This document shows positions 55,660 to 64,000 of a stretch of 64,000 nucleotides of DNA, piece after piece. How positions within the stretch are numbered: position 1 is the stretch's first letter; each line of letters opens with the position of its first letter. The notes below the pieces were generated by a model, which was not told the origin of the DNA, ran no database searches, and was given only the letters and a program-made list of their open reading frames with translations. Made by a program: the position numbers and the translations under genes. The stretch is from Ktedonobacter robiniae (GTDB lineage Bacteria; Chloroflexota; Ktedonobacteria; Ktedonobacterales; Ktedonobacteraceae), in NCBI RefSeq assembly GCF_016587375.1, contig NZ_BNJG01000003.1, positions 62,001 through 126,000 on the forward strand. The letters are read 5' to 3'.

Positions 55660-58455
55660 TTATGATGCTGAAGAGAGCAGGCCAAGAATACGGGCCCGTA
55701 TTGCTGCTTGTGTGCGATTGGTCACTCCGAGTTTGCTGAGAATATTACTCACATGGTGTCTGGCCGTATCATTTGAGATCGCCAGCGTTTCTGCAATCAT
55801 CTGATTAGAGGCACCTTGCGCAACCAGTCTCAGCACTTCGTATTCCCGCGCGCTCAAAAGGTCGAGCAACGGCGAACTTACATCTGACTGCTCCTTCTTT
55901 GCTTGCCTCATCTGTGCTTCATGTGCATCGTCGAAGGCGGTCAGGAGCGTCTCCAGATAGGAGATCGAGTCTCCCTGGTGTCCTTGTTTTCTCAGTCGGC
56001 CTAACAGATCTGCCATCTGGACCCCCTCGTCCACAAAACAACGGATGTAGCCTTCGGGAGCTGCCAGATTGACTGCCTGGGCAAGCGTGGCAAGAGCCTC
56101 CTGGCTCTGTAGACGCATCTGGTAAGCCTGGGCTTGTAACAACCACATTTCCAAAACATGGGCCCACCGCCCCGTCGCCTTCGCCCGCACGATCAATGGG
56201 GCCAGCAAAGCCAGCGCCCTGTCAGGTTGGGACTCGGCAAGCGCTATTCTGGCAAGCGAAACGCCCTGCCGTTCTCGTGCCAATGGGGACACCAGCGGTT
56301 CTTCCCGTTCCAGATTCTTAGCCCATTGCCTGGCTCGTTCCAAATCTCTACACGCAAGCCAGAAACGAACCTGATCCACATTACTGTAGAGCGCATAGCA
56401 ATACGGCGCCGGCATCCTTTTCCAGGAGTCTTCCAGCAATTGATTTGCCCTGGCGGCTTCTTCTAAATCTCCTCGTGAGAGTGCGAGCTTCAACAAAATA
56501 GTGTATCCCAGCGGCAACAGAGCGGTGATTTCAGCCTGTTCCCCAAATTGGATTGCTTGCTCAACGAGATGCTGAGCTTCCTTGAGCCTGTTCCATTCAC
56601 GCAGGATATCTGCCTGACGGGCATATGTCCAACAGACAGTAACTGGCAAATGCCCATCTGGAGTTTGTGCCCGTTGAATGGTATGCTCGGTAAACTGCCA
56701 GGCGTCATGCAATCTTCCAGCCATAGTAATATCCCAGCTTGCCCTTGTCAGACAGATGTTTGCAAGAGCAGTATCTCCTTCAGCTGCCGCGGCTGTATTT
56801 CCTGCTTGCAGCGACTGAATAGCAAGTTCGAAGTGCCCCAGAGATAAAGCGGCCAGGGATTGAGCGAAAGTAACCTGGACATGAGCCGCTTGTTGCTGCT
56901 CAACAAGATGGGTGAGAGCCTCGTTACAATAAGCCCGCGTGGCTCCTGCATCACCATCATAGAAACCTACGACCACAGCCTGCAAGGTAGCAATCTCGCC
57001 CAGAAGGTGAGTCGAGGCCTCTGGCTTTTGTGCTGGCGTAATTCCTGTAGCATTTTCCTCCCTTGCATGGAGAACCGCCCACGCCATCCTGGCATCGCGC
57101 AGCCAATCTTTCGTGATACGAGAAGGAGCGTTCCAAAATAAAGCATTAGCATATGCCAAACACAAACGCGGTCGCGTACGAACAACATCAGGAGGCAGGT
57201 GTTCGATCCAGAATGGGGCATTTAGCCGACTCCAGATGCTCTGGCTCGGAATGCGCTCGATAAGCTCTGTTACCCTGGACCACTCTTGAATATAGATAGC
57301 ATGCTGGATGGCCTCGTTCTCATAAAGATGGCTGTCGTACCACTGACTGGCCCGTAGGTTCAGTATGGAAACATTGTCTGGGGAGATTTGCTGTAGACGA
57401 TGACGTAACGCCTCGGCAAACAGGGGATGGTACGTATACCACTGATGCTCTTCATCGAGCGGGCTGAGAAACAGATTGGCGTGTTCCATTTCCTCCAGGA
57501 TGGATTGACTGTCCTGTTGCTCTAACACCGCATTACACAGGGCAGGAAATAGGCGGTCCAGAATTGAGGTTTGCAACAGGAAATTTTGCACTCTGCTTGA
57601 CTGCTGTTGAACCACTTCATCCAACAGGTATTCAAGGATAGCACGCTGGCTTCCATGGAGCTCATGGAGCAGATCTCTTGGGTTCGATCGTCCCCGCAAG
57701 GCAAGTGCTGCCAACTGCAATCCCGCGCACCAGCCCTGTGTGCGGGATTGCACCTCTTGCATATCCTGCTCGGAAAAGCGAAAGTCCACTGCCTTGCGGA
57801 GAAAGATCGTTGTCTCCTCCTGCGTATACCGTAGCTGTTCGGTCCGTAATTCCTGGATCTGCACACGTGCCCGCAACCGGGCAAGCGAGAATGGGAGATT
57901 TGCGCGTGTGGAGAGAACCAGGCACAGGGTAGGCGGAAGGTGTTCAATGAGAAACGAGATGAGAGCATGAATGGTTGGTTCGGTAATCTTGTCATAGTTG
58001 TCTAGAACCAGCACCATACGTTCGCTACACTGGGCCAGGTTATTGATCAAGGCCGTGAGCATTGCCTGCCATGCTGGTTGGGACTCTTTTTGCAAGAACG
58101 TCAAAGGGAGGGCAGAGATCCCCGACTTACAACGTTCTAGAGCAGCCAGGACATATATCCAGAACTGGGATGGTACGTTGTCGCATGTATCGAGAGAGAT
58201 CCAGGCCGCGTGCGGATCATTGGGTCTGAACATACGAACCCAGCCCGAAAGTAGGGTCGTCTTACCAAAACCAGCAGCAGCGGAGACAAGAATGGCCTGA
58301 CTTTGAAGTCCAGCATCAAGCAAAGCAGTGAGACGGGGACGGGCAAAATAGGTGCTTGGGAGTGTAGGAACAAAAAATTTGGCTGTCAGCAATTGGTCGA
58401 GCGGTCCCTGTGTGGGAAACCTACTCGAGCTGTCTCCGTAGTTTGCACTATCCAT
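55660..58455 (-). CDS. LuxR-family MalT-like (LAL) regulator
   Basis: A 931-residue ATP-dependent transcription activator of the large LuxR group. Residues 20-45 (LLTAKFFVPTLPSTYFARPR) are the typical N-terminal strand. The Walker A motif is ILVSAAAGFGKTTLLSGWV and the Walker B-like segment is ERMVLVLDNYDKI. WCAGLQLAALALRGRSN and FLLQTSILDRLFPALCNAVL belong to the STAND ATPase and winged helix. The middle third is built of TPR-like helical repeats. The last 65 residues, LLSAREYEVLRLVAQGASNQ and HHVSNILSKLGVTNRTQAAI, form the LuxR HTH. ATG 58455 has ggagggg 7 nt upstream. It is divergent from a redox gene run and may control it. Confidence 0.93.
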   Translation of the reverse strand: MDSANYGDSSSRFPTQGPLDQLLTAKFFVPTLPSTYFARPRLTALLDAGLQSQAILVSAAAGFGKTTLLSGWVRMFRPNDPHAAWISLDTCDNVPSQFWIYVLAALERCKSGISALPLTFLQKESQPAWQAMLTALINNLAQCSERMVLVLDNYDKITEPTIHALISFLIEHLPPTLCLVLSTRANLPFSLARLRARVQIQELRTEQLRYTQEETTIFLRKAVDFRFSEQDMQEVQSRTQGWCAGLQLAALALRGRSNPRDLLHELHGSQRAILEYLLDEVVQQQSSRVQNFLLQTSILDRLFPALCNAVLEQQDSQSILEEMEHANLFLSPLDEEHQWYTYHPLFAEALRHRLQQISPDNVSILNLRASQWYDSHLYENEAIQHAIYIQEWSRVTELIERIPSQSIWSRLNAPFWIEHLPPDVVRTRPRLCLAYANALFWNAPSRITKDWLRDARMAWAVLHAREENATGITPAQKPEASTHLLGEIATLQAVVVGFYDGDAGATRAYCNEALTHLVEQQQAAHVQVTFAQSLAALSLGHFELAIQSLQAGNTAAAAEGDTALANICLTRASWDITMAGRLHDAWQFTEHTIQRAQTPDGHLPVTVCWTYARQADILREWNRLKEAQHLVEQAIQFGEQAEITALLPLGYTILLKLALSRGDLEEAARANQLLEDSWKRMPAPYCYALYSNVDQVRFWLACRDLERARQWAKNLEREEPLVSPLARERQGVSLARIALAESQPDRALALLAPLIVRAKATGRWAHVLEMWLLQAQAYQMRLQSQEALATLAQAVNLAAPEGYIRCFVDEGVQMADLLGRLRKQGHQGDSISYLETLLTAFDDAHEAQMRQAKKEQSDVSSPLLDLLSAREYEVLRLVAQGASNQMIAETLAISNDTARHHVSNILSKLGVTNRTQAAIRARILGLLSSAS

Positions 58456-58931
58456 GGTCGCCCCTCCTTCCTGACTTTGATTTTTTGCACTGCCCACTTT
58501 TACTTCTGGGAAAGAAACCACTCTTCAGAGTATTGTCCCCTAAAGTTCGTTCAGGTGTCAAGATCTTACTAACGTATTCACCCAGATCCCTCCAGAAGCC
58601 AGGATAATCAGACGCATGGTAGGATGGTCGACACCACTTTTGTGTGGATTCCCTACTGGCATGCCTGCCGTTGGAAACACCCTTTTTGGCCCATGATTTT
58701 TTCGCCTCCTCGCGGTACACTGACCGAGGTCATAACAAAGCAAGCCAGGATAAAAACGGCCTTACGGTCAATGTGCTTTTCTCACAACGTACAGAAAGCT
58801 TATTTCGGATGCATACAATTCTTCTCCATACAAAATGGCAGGCACCCACGCTCACGTATCCACCTACGCCTCGTGTTCGCCCGCTACATCGCCTGGCTCT
58901 CTTTCGATGATCGCAGAAAGGAGAGAAAACA
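58456..58931. promoter_or_regulatory. Divergent promoter region
   Basis: The 476-bp region lies between the LAL regulator and the first oxidoreductase and must hold both promoters. I see no gene and no convincing dyad operator. The last bases carry aaggagag for the GTG start at 58932. Confidence 0.45.
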
Positions 58932-59891
58932 GTGATAGACAAGGAACAACGCATGCAAGCGATCGCCATTCCCGCCTTTGGCGGCCCTGATCAACTCAAG
59001 CTTGTGGATCTGCCTGTGCCATCCTGTGGCCCAGAGCAAGTCCTCATCAACGTCCAGGCAGCTGGCGTCGGGATGTGGGATGTGAAAACGCGGCAAGGAA
59101 GCATAGTATTAGAAGGGCAACAGTTTCCGCTCGTTCTTGGTTGGGAATCAGCAGGGATCATTGCAAAGGTGGGAGAGGCAGTCACGGGATGGGATGTGGG
59201 AACCCACGTGATCTGCGCGACCTACCAGGTCGGCATTGGTCATTATGCTTCTGCCGTGGCTGTCCCTGCGAATCTCATCGCTCCAATGCCTTCCTCGCTC
59301 GATGCCCTGCACGCATCTGCCCTTCCCGTCAACGGGCTGACCGCTTACCAGGCGATTTTCGAACTGCTGAAGATCCAACCAGGAGAAACGCTCTTGATTA
59401 CCGGTGCGGCGGGAGGAACAGGCACGCTTGCTGTCCAACTGGCTGCGCGCGTTGGAGCACACGTCATGGTCACTGCAAGGAGCGAGCACCACCCGTACCT
59501 TCAGCAACTGGGAGCAAGCGAACTCATTGACTATACGCAAACGGACTTCGCGGAGGCTGTCCACGCGGCTCATCCTGAGGGCATCGATGCGGTCCTGGAC
59601 TGCGTTGGGGGAGAGACAGCGGCAAGAAGTATGCAGGTGGTACGCGAGAGGGGGCGGCTCGTCAGCATTGTCGACCTTGAGCAGGTGACACCCACCCGTC
59701 ATATTGACACGCACGTACTCTACTTCCGCCCTGATGGACGACAATTGGCCGAACTGACGAAGCTGGTGGACCATGGTCAGTTGACGGTTCACCTTGATCA
59801 GGTGTTTCCCCTCGTCATGGCCAAGTTAGCTCATGAGCGACTGGAGACGCGGCACCATCAAGGAAAAATCGTGCTCGATGTATTAAGATGA
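58932..59891 (+). CDS. NADPH:quinone reductase-like oxidoreductase
   Basis: A 319-residue medium-chain dehydrogenase/reductase of the zeta-crystallin/QOR type. The N-terminal GroES-like domain has VLINVQAAGVGMWDVKTRQG and FPLVLGWESAGIIAKVGEAV. The Rossmann domain has LLITGAAGGTGTLAVQLAAR (NADP binding) and VDAVLDCVGG-like IDAVLDCVGGETAARSM. No structural zinc Cys cluster is present. It probably reduces quinones or enones. GTG 58932 has a ribosome site 7 nt before it; ATG 58953 is an alternative start. It is the first of several rightward redox genes. Confidence 0.9.
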   Translation: MIDKEQRMQAIAIPAFGGPDQLKLVDLPVPSCGPEQVLINVQAAGVGMWDVKTRQGSIVLEGQQFPLVLGWESAGIIAKVGEAVTGWDVGTHVICATYQVGIGHYASAVAVPANLIAPMPSSLDALHASALPVNGLTAYQAIFELLKIQPGETLLITGAAGGTGTLAVQLAARVGAHVMVTARSEHHPYLQQLGASELIDYTQTDFAEAVHAAHPEGIDAVLDCVGGETAARSMQVVRERGRLVSIVDLEQVTPTRHIDTHVLYFRPDGRQLAELTKLVDHGQLTVHLDQVFPLVMAKLAHERLETRHHQGKIVLDVLR

Positions 59892-59985
59892 AGACCCTCT
59901 ATGGTCAAATTCTAAAAAACCATGAGAAGGTATTGTCCACACGACCGAAACCCTAACCGTATGTTTATTAATGGAGGATTTTCCC

Positions 59986-60888
59986 ATGAGAGTTTTTGTT
60001 ACTGGCGCGACCGGTTTTATCGGCTCCGCCGTCGTCCGCGAACTGATCGAGGCGGGCCATCAGGTCCTTGGCCTGGCGCGCTCAGATGCAGCCGCGGCCT
60101 CGCTTGTTGCCGCCGGCGCACAGGTGCATCGTGGTTCCCTCGATGATCTTGACAGCCTGCGCAGCGCAGCGGCTGCATCTGACGGCGTCATCCACCTCGC
60201 GTTTATCCACGACTTCTTCGCGGACTACGAGGGCGCTGTGAACACGGATCTGCACGCCGTCCAGACAATTGGGGCAGCGCTCGAAGGCTCCGGCAAGCCG
60301 TTCGTGATCACCTCGGGAACATTGATGCTCACATTCTTTCTCCCGCAAGGGCGTCTCGGGACGGAAAAGGACGTGGCCGACGCCGGGTTGGTCGCGCCCC
60401 GGATCGTATCGGAGAACACGGTGCTCGCTCTCTCCCGGCGCGGCGTGCGCTCATCGATCGTGCGACTGTCCCCCTCGGTTCACGACACAAAAAGAGGCGG
60501 CTTCACGCAGATCATGGTCTCTATCGCCCGTGAGAAGGGCGTCTCCGGCTACGTCGGCGATGGTTCTAACCGCTGGCCCGCTGTGCACCAACTCGATGCC
60601 GCTCGTCTGTTCCGCCTGGCGCTGGAGAAGGCCCCAGCGGGATCGATGCTGCACGGGGTCGCGGAAGAGGGCGTGCCGACCCGCACCATCGCCGAGGTGA
60701 TCGGTCGGCATCTCGATCTCCCGGTGGTCTCCATCACTCCAGAGGACGCGGGCAAGCACTTTAGCTGGCTCGGACCCTTCTCCTCAAGAGACAACCCGAC
60801 GTCGAGCGCGCTGACCCGCGAGCTGCTGGGGTGGCAGCCAGTACACCCCACGCTGCTCCAGGATCTCGAAGAAGGGGACTACTTCTAG
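59986..60888 (+). CDS. SDR-family NAD-dependent epimerase/reductase
   Basis: A 300-residue extended-type short-chain dehydrogenase. The nucleotide-binding motif GATGFIGSAVVRELIEAG is at residues 7-24, with LGLARSDAAAASLVAAGAQV after it. HRGSLDDLDSLRSAAAASDG and VIHLAFIHDFF follow, the pattern of atypical NmrA-like/epimerase proteins. A classic YxxxK pair is not obvious: SENTVLALSRRGVRS sits in its place, so catalysis is uncertain. ATG 59986 follows ggagg at 10 nt. It lies 94 bp downstream of the QOR-like gene on the same strand. Confidence 0.88.
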   Translation: MRVFVTGATGFIGSAVVRELIEAGHQVLGLARSDAAAASLVAAGAQVHRGSLDDLDSLRSAAAASDGVIHLAFIHDFFADYEGAVNTDLHAVQTIGAALEGSGKPFVITSGTLMLTFFLPQGRLGTEKDVADAGLVAPRIVSENTVLALSRRGVRSSIVRLSPSVHDTKRGGFTQIMVSIAREKGVSGYVGDGSNRWPAVHQLDAARLFRLALEKAPAGSMLHGVAEEGVPTRTIAEVIGRHLDLPVVSITPEDAGKHFSWLGPFSSRDNPTSSALTRELLGWQPVHPTLLQDLEEGDYF

Positions 60889-61023
60889 AATAGGATCTAT
60901 TGGACCGATAAGAAGATGACTCGCATGCCGATGTTGTTTGAGAGAAAATGTCCTTTGAAAGGAACGTTGAGCTTTCTCGCATATGCTCTCAAATCGAGAT
61001 AGGGATAACCAAGGAGACGAAGA

Positions 61024-61419
61024 ATGAACACAATCCACAATATAGGGGTGGCAGCGCAGATTGGTCGCGGCAATGATAGCTACAGTGATGGGGTGGAGGT
61101 CCCAGGTAATGCTCGCTGGCTGTATGTGTCCGGAACGCCCGGCATCAAACCTGATGGGACCATACCAGAGACGATTGAGGAGCAGACCGACCAGGCCTGG
61201 AAGAATATTCTGGCAACCCTGGAATCCGCTGGCATGGGGATAGCCGATATCGTGAAGGTCAACCAGTATCTGATTCACGCGGAGGATAAATCGGCCTATA
61301 TTCAAGTTCGAGGCCGTTACCTGGGTGGGTTTCGTCCAGCAGGCATGTTTTCTGTGGTTACCGAATTGATTTACCCGGAAATTCTCGTTGAAGTTGAGGT
61401 CATTGCGGCAAAAGCGTAA
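61024..61419 (+). CDS. RidA/YjgF-family protein
   Basis: A 131-residue protein of the YjgF/YER057c/UK114 family. RWLYVSGTPGIKPDGTIPET corresponds to the first strand and loop, QAWKNILATLESAGMGIADI to the helix, and VKVNQYLIHAEDKSAYIQVR to the region before the active site. RYLGGFRPAGMFSVVTEL, then YPEILVEVEVIAA, close the trimeric barrel. RidA members deaminate reactive enamine/imine intermediates. The usual catalytic Arg would be in the R-P-A-x-x-x-V segment, which is present. ATG 61024 follows ggagacga. Confidence 0.92.
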   Translation: MNTIHNIGVAAQIGRGNDSYSDGVEVPGNARWLYVSGTPGIKPDGTIPETIEEQTDQAWKNILATLESAGMGIADIVKVNQYLIHAEDKSAYIQVRGRYLGGFRPAGMFSVVTELIYPEILVEVEVIAAKA

Positions 61420-61512
61420 GAAAGCCAGAGCCAACAGAGAGCCATAAAAAATACAAGTGTGGAGATGAACGCTGAGGCTGCATATGTACGTTTTAAAGGA
61501 GACATGTAAGAG

Positions 61513-62460
61513 ATGAAAGCTATTCGCCTATATAGTCAGAGCGGACCCGATCAATGTGTGTTCGAAGATGCACCGAAACCTCAGCCAGGAGTAGGAGAAG
61601 TCCTGATTCGTGTCCATGCGACAAGTGTGATGTGGCAGGAACCGACCTGGTCGGAAACCTGGAAAACGCCGGCTGGTATCGAACGTCAGCATCCTATACC
61701 AGGTCATGATGTTTCTGGTGAGGTCGTTGAAGTGGGGCCCGGCGTCGCTGGTATAGCCGCAGGAGAGGCTATCTATGCGCTCACCGAATCCTGGCGGGAT
61801 GGCGCGGCTGCGGAGTACACGATCGCACGCGCGACTGATGTGGCGCCCAAGCCACGAACCCTTGGGCACATCCAGGCAGCCGGAGTCCCCCTGGTTGGAC
61901 TGACAGCATGGCAAGCGCTTTTTGAGCACGCAGGGCTTACCAGTGGGCAATCGCTTCTCATTCATGGTGCCGCTGGTGGCGTAGGAAGCATGGCGGTTCA
62001 AATGGCAAAGTGGGCAGGTGCCACGGTGATCGCGACAGCCTCTGCACGCAATCATGCATTCCTACGCACGTTGGGAGCCGATGAGATCATTGATTATACC
62101 ACCACGCGTTTCGAGGATGTGGTGCGTGATGTTGATATAGTGCTTGATACCATAGGCGGTGAGACAGTAGATCGCTCCTGGCGCGTTCTAAGGAAGGGCG
62201 GACTGCTCCTGAGTGTGTTTAGCCCCCCATCCCAAGAGCAGGCTGCCGCCTTTGGTGTGCGTGAGCTCTTTTTTATCGTCAAGCCCAATCGAGAACAGCT
62301 CATACACATCGGGGACCTGATAGATACAGGCCAGCTCCGACCAATCATCGAGCGGGTCTTTCCTCTCTCAGAGGCATCCCAGGCGTTTGAGCAGGCCCTA
62401 CAAGGGCACACGCGCGGAAAAATCATTTTGCGCGTAGAGGGCGAGGAAAAGAGCAGTTAA
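61513..62460 (+). CDS. NADP-dependent oxidoreductase, MDR type
   Basis: A 315-residue medium-chain reductase with GroES-like domain (GEVLIRVHATSVMWQEPTWS, PIPGHDVSGEVVEVGPGVAG) and Rossmann domain (LLIHGAAGGVGSMAVQMAKW, IDYTTTRFEDVVRDVDIVLD). It is similar in plan to the enzyme at 58932 but not a close copy. Substrates may be quinones or alkenals. ATG 61513 has aaggaga upstream. It follows RidA by 93 bp, in the same direction, so the three or four genes may be co-transcribed or be individually expressed stress genes. Confidence 0.9.
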   Translation: MKAIRLYSQSGPDQCVFEDAPKPQPGVGEVLIRVHATSVMWQEPTWSETWKTPAGIERQHPIPGHDVSGEVVEVGPGVAGIAAGEAIYALTESWRDGAAAEYTIARATDVAPKPRTLGHIQAAGVPLVGLTAWQALFEHAGLTSGQSLLIHGAAGGVGSMAVQMAKWAGATVIATASARNHAFLRTLGADEIIDYTTTRFEDVVRDVDIVLDTIGGETVDRSWRVLRKGGLLLSVFSPPSQEQAAAFGVRELFFIVKPNREQLIHIGDLIDTGQLRPIIERVFPLSEASQAFEQALQGHTRGKIILRVEGEEKSS

Positions 62461-62550
62461 AACGTCTCTCGTCCTGCTCAAGCCACAGTGATACATGAGA
62501 ATACCATTGAGGAACAAATCGAGCAGGTACAAGCAGCGAAGTAAAACGTG

Positions 62551-62892
62551 ATGAAGGAGAAAATATTGAGAACCATTGACCATCAAGAGTTGAAACAGAA
62601 AATGGACCACGATGAATCCTTTCGTCTGGTAATGGCTCTGAATGAGTGGCAGTACCAGATGAAACATATTCCTGGTTCCCTGTACTTCTCCACCATCCAG
62701 GGCGCGCTGGCCGAGCTTCGCAAAGAAGACGAGATTGTCGTCTACTGTTCCGACCGAACCTGTATTGCCAGTGCCGCTCTCGGTAAAGTGCTTGAGAACC
62801 AGGGCTATACCCAGGTGCTGCACTTTGCCGGTGGGCTGGCCGAGTGGGAACAGGCAGGCTATCCATTAGAAGGCAGGGATGCCAAGGCCTGA
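62551..62892 (+). CDS. Rhodanese-like sulfurtransferase
   Basis: A 113-residue single-domain rhodanese. LRTIDHQELKQKMDHDESFR and MKHIPGSLYFSTIQGAL are the typical N-terminal part with H-I-P-G-S. The active-site loop is EIVVYCSDRTCIASAAL with the catalytic Cys first (C-S-D-R-T-C). HFAGGLAEWEQAGYPLEG is the usual end. It can transfer sulfane sulfur, for example to cyanide, thioredoxin or biosynthetic partners. ATG 62551 is next to GTG 62548 and lacks a strong ribosome site. It follows the reductase by 90 bp. Confidence 0.9.
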   Translation: MKEKILRTIDHQELKQKMDHDESFRLVMALNEWQYQMKHIPGSLYFSTIQGALAELRKEDEIVVYCSDRTCIASAALGKVLENQGYTQVLHFAGGLAEWEQAGYPLEGRDAKA

Positions 62893-62923
62893 TTGTGTTA
62901 GCATCAGTAGGCCTGTCAGTGCG

Positions 62924-63345
62924 ATCCTGACGATACAATCAATGTGCGGGATTTATCTAATGGCCGGGTGCTTCATACTTTGAGTGGACACATGGGCTTT
63001 TCTGGCTCTATAGCACTCAGCTCTGATGGGCACACGCTAGCCAGTGGCTACACCCATCAAATGATCGATATCTGGGATATCCGGGACACCTCATTCGGCC
63101 AGCCATTGTGCACGCTAAGCGGACACACAGGCCCTGTTCGTACAGTGGCATTCAGCCCCGATGGACGCATTTTGGCTAGTGGCAGCAGAGATACCACGAT
63201 TAAAGTCTGGGATTTATCCAATGGTCGGTTGGTTCAGACAATTGGCCAAGGAAGTATTGTCAGTATCGTGATCCTGGGTCAGAATAATAGCCTGCTAATC
63301 AGCGGGTGTGATGATGGCACAGTCAAGACCTGGATACGCAATTAG
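62924..63345 (+). pseudogene. WD40-repeat protein C-terminal fragment
   Basis: From about 62924 the frame reads DDTINVRDLSNGRVLHTLSG, then HTLASGYTHQMIDIWDI, AFSPDGRILASGSRDTTIKV and CDDGTVKTWIRN, three WD40 blades with the GH...WD periodicity and the natural end of such proteins. No start is available upstream; the rest of the propeller, often preceded by an NTPase or kinase domain in this group, is missing. Confidence 0.7.
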
Positions 63346-63504
63346 AGACATCTCCTATATTTAGAACCCCTGAAGCCCTGTAGGAAATATAGCAAATTGC
63401 TTTAAGTCCTAAAATATCAGTTATCTGAGAGCTGACTCAGCGTGTTCTATTAACACTGAGATTCTTGCTCATAAACACAAAGTGCAGACAGATGGAGAGT
63501 ATGC
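63346..63504. other. Intergenic region
   Basis: No gene. It holds the leader of the next gene, with ggagag at 63494-63499. Confidence 0.4.
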
Positions 63505-64000
63505 ATGCAAAAGGAAGAGCGAGCAACATCTAGCAAGCCTCGGACCTATGTCATCGGCGAAGCCACCTTTCGAAACAAGGAGGACCTCGAGAAATACCTT
63601 CAACACATTCTTTACTCCTATCAGTCTGGGGAGGTGCTTAACAGTCAACACACCCGTTTTTTGCTCGCACTTCTTCATAATCATCCCAAAGCTGAGGAGA
63701 AATTTGGCTGTGGAATCCAGGCATTCGTGGTTCGCCAAAATCCTCGCTTTACCACAAAGCGTTTTTTTTACCTGGTTCGCCTCGACGGAACAGAGGATGA
63801 TTTCAGTTTTAAAAAATGCCTGTATCCTCCATCGCCGCTCATGCTTTTTAAAGCCGTGTGCCAACGATTGACGGGGAAGCGAATGTATTGGATAAAGGCT
63901 GAGCATTTTCGCAAGCACGCGAATGCTGAGGGCAAGGTCCAGTGTCCCATTACTGGCCAGTGGATTGCACGCGAACAAGCGCACGTTGATCATGCAGTTC
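63505..64000 (+). CDS. DUF3223 (DCL-like) protein with HNH-like end, partial
   Basis: An open frame from ATG 63505 runs to the window end without a stop (165 codons). TYVIGEATFRNKEDLEKYLQ, LLALLHNHPKAEEKFGCGIQ, RFFYLVRLDGTEDDFSFKKC match the DUF3223/DCL pattern (F.....L..Y...; HP....K.G.GI; dFSyk.C). It continues with WIKAEHFRKHAN and CPITGQWIAREQAHVDHAV, which looks like the Cys-x-x-(T)G and His-Asp-His start of an HNH endonuclease. Such genes often occur on mobile or defence islands. The start is supported by ggagag 6 nt upstream. The C-terminus lies outside the window. Confidence 0.75.
   Translation, partial: MQKEERATSSKPRTYVIGEATFRNKEDLEKYLQHILYSYQSGEVLNSQHTRFLLALLHNHPKAEEKFGCGIQAFVVRQNPRFTTKRFFYLVRLDGTEDDFSFKKCLYPPSPLMLFKAVCQRLTGKRMYWIKAEHFRKHANAEGKVQCPITGQWIAREQAHVDHAV

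Overview
The window looks like a chromosomal segment of a Ktedonobacteria-type Chloroflexota. This is an inference from the very heavy load of IS elements (IS6, IS110, ISL3, IS256, IS5, IS630, IS605 types), a MalT/LAL-type LuxR regulator, a giant DUF4132 protein, TolB/WD40 and YCF48-type repeat proteins, and moderate GC. No rRNA, tRNA or CRISPR array was recognised. Many host genes survive only as fragments, so the segment reads as a transposon-eroded accessory region with islands of intact genes.

Layout. 1-911 is AT-rich and gene-poor with two strong palindromes. 912-7739 holds a HEAT-like protein, a broken IS256, two truncated host genes fused back to back (YCF48-repeat protein and UvrD-type helicase/nuclease), an IS6-type MITE, an IS6 remnant and two nested, truncated group II introns. 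7970-16930 holds an aldo/keto reductase, a frameshifted DHFR-like protein, a sigma-factor fragment, chorismate mutase, an M3 peptidase truncated by an ISL3 element, an AAC(2')-like acetyltransferase, an APH-like kinase and a frameshifted pentapeptide-repeat protein.

17097-22201 is the most interesting intact unit. It is a two-gene operon of a small beta-grasp, ubiquitin/MoaD/ThiS-like protein ending in Gly-Gly, followed 5 bp later by a 1568-residue protein with five internal helical repeats and a DUF4132 C-terminus. 22451-25634 is a nested element: an IS6 copy carrying an IS110 copy and an ORF-less group II intron. 25636-36495 is mostly IS and gene remnants, with an intact P-loop kinase, an IS110 element, a SMI1/KNR4 protein, an S51 peptidase and a Tn554-like recombinase. 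36905-39960 holds a VOC protein behind a highly structured leader and an S9 peptidase. 40113-49861 is again IS-rich, with a broken coiled-coil protein of possible pore-forming architecture, a GNAT, an ISL3 with its own MITE, a PaaI thioesterase and a broken TnpB. 50044-55510 holds a YwqG-like protein, an IS6 whose 3' half appears inverted, an ion-channel fragment and a nucleotidyltransferase plus partner pair that resembles a toxin-antitoxin module. 55660-64000 holds a LAL regulator divergent from a run of small redox/stress genes (two medium-chain oxidoreductases, an SDR epimerase, RidA, a rhodanese), a WD40 fragment and a DUF3223/HNH gene that runs off the window.

A recurring theme is IS6-type activity. 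Short elements with IS6-like ends sit exactly at junctions between a truncated host gene and a truncated transposase, without target duplications, which fits the adjacent deletions known for IS6 replicative transposition. All functional statements come from motif recognition by eye; no database search was run.
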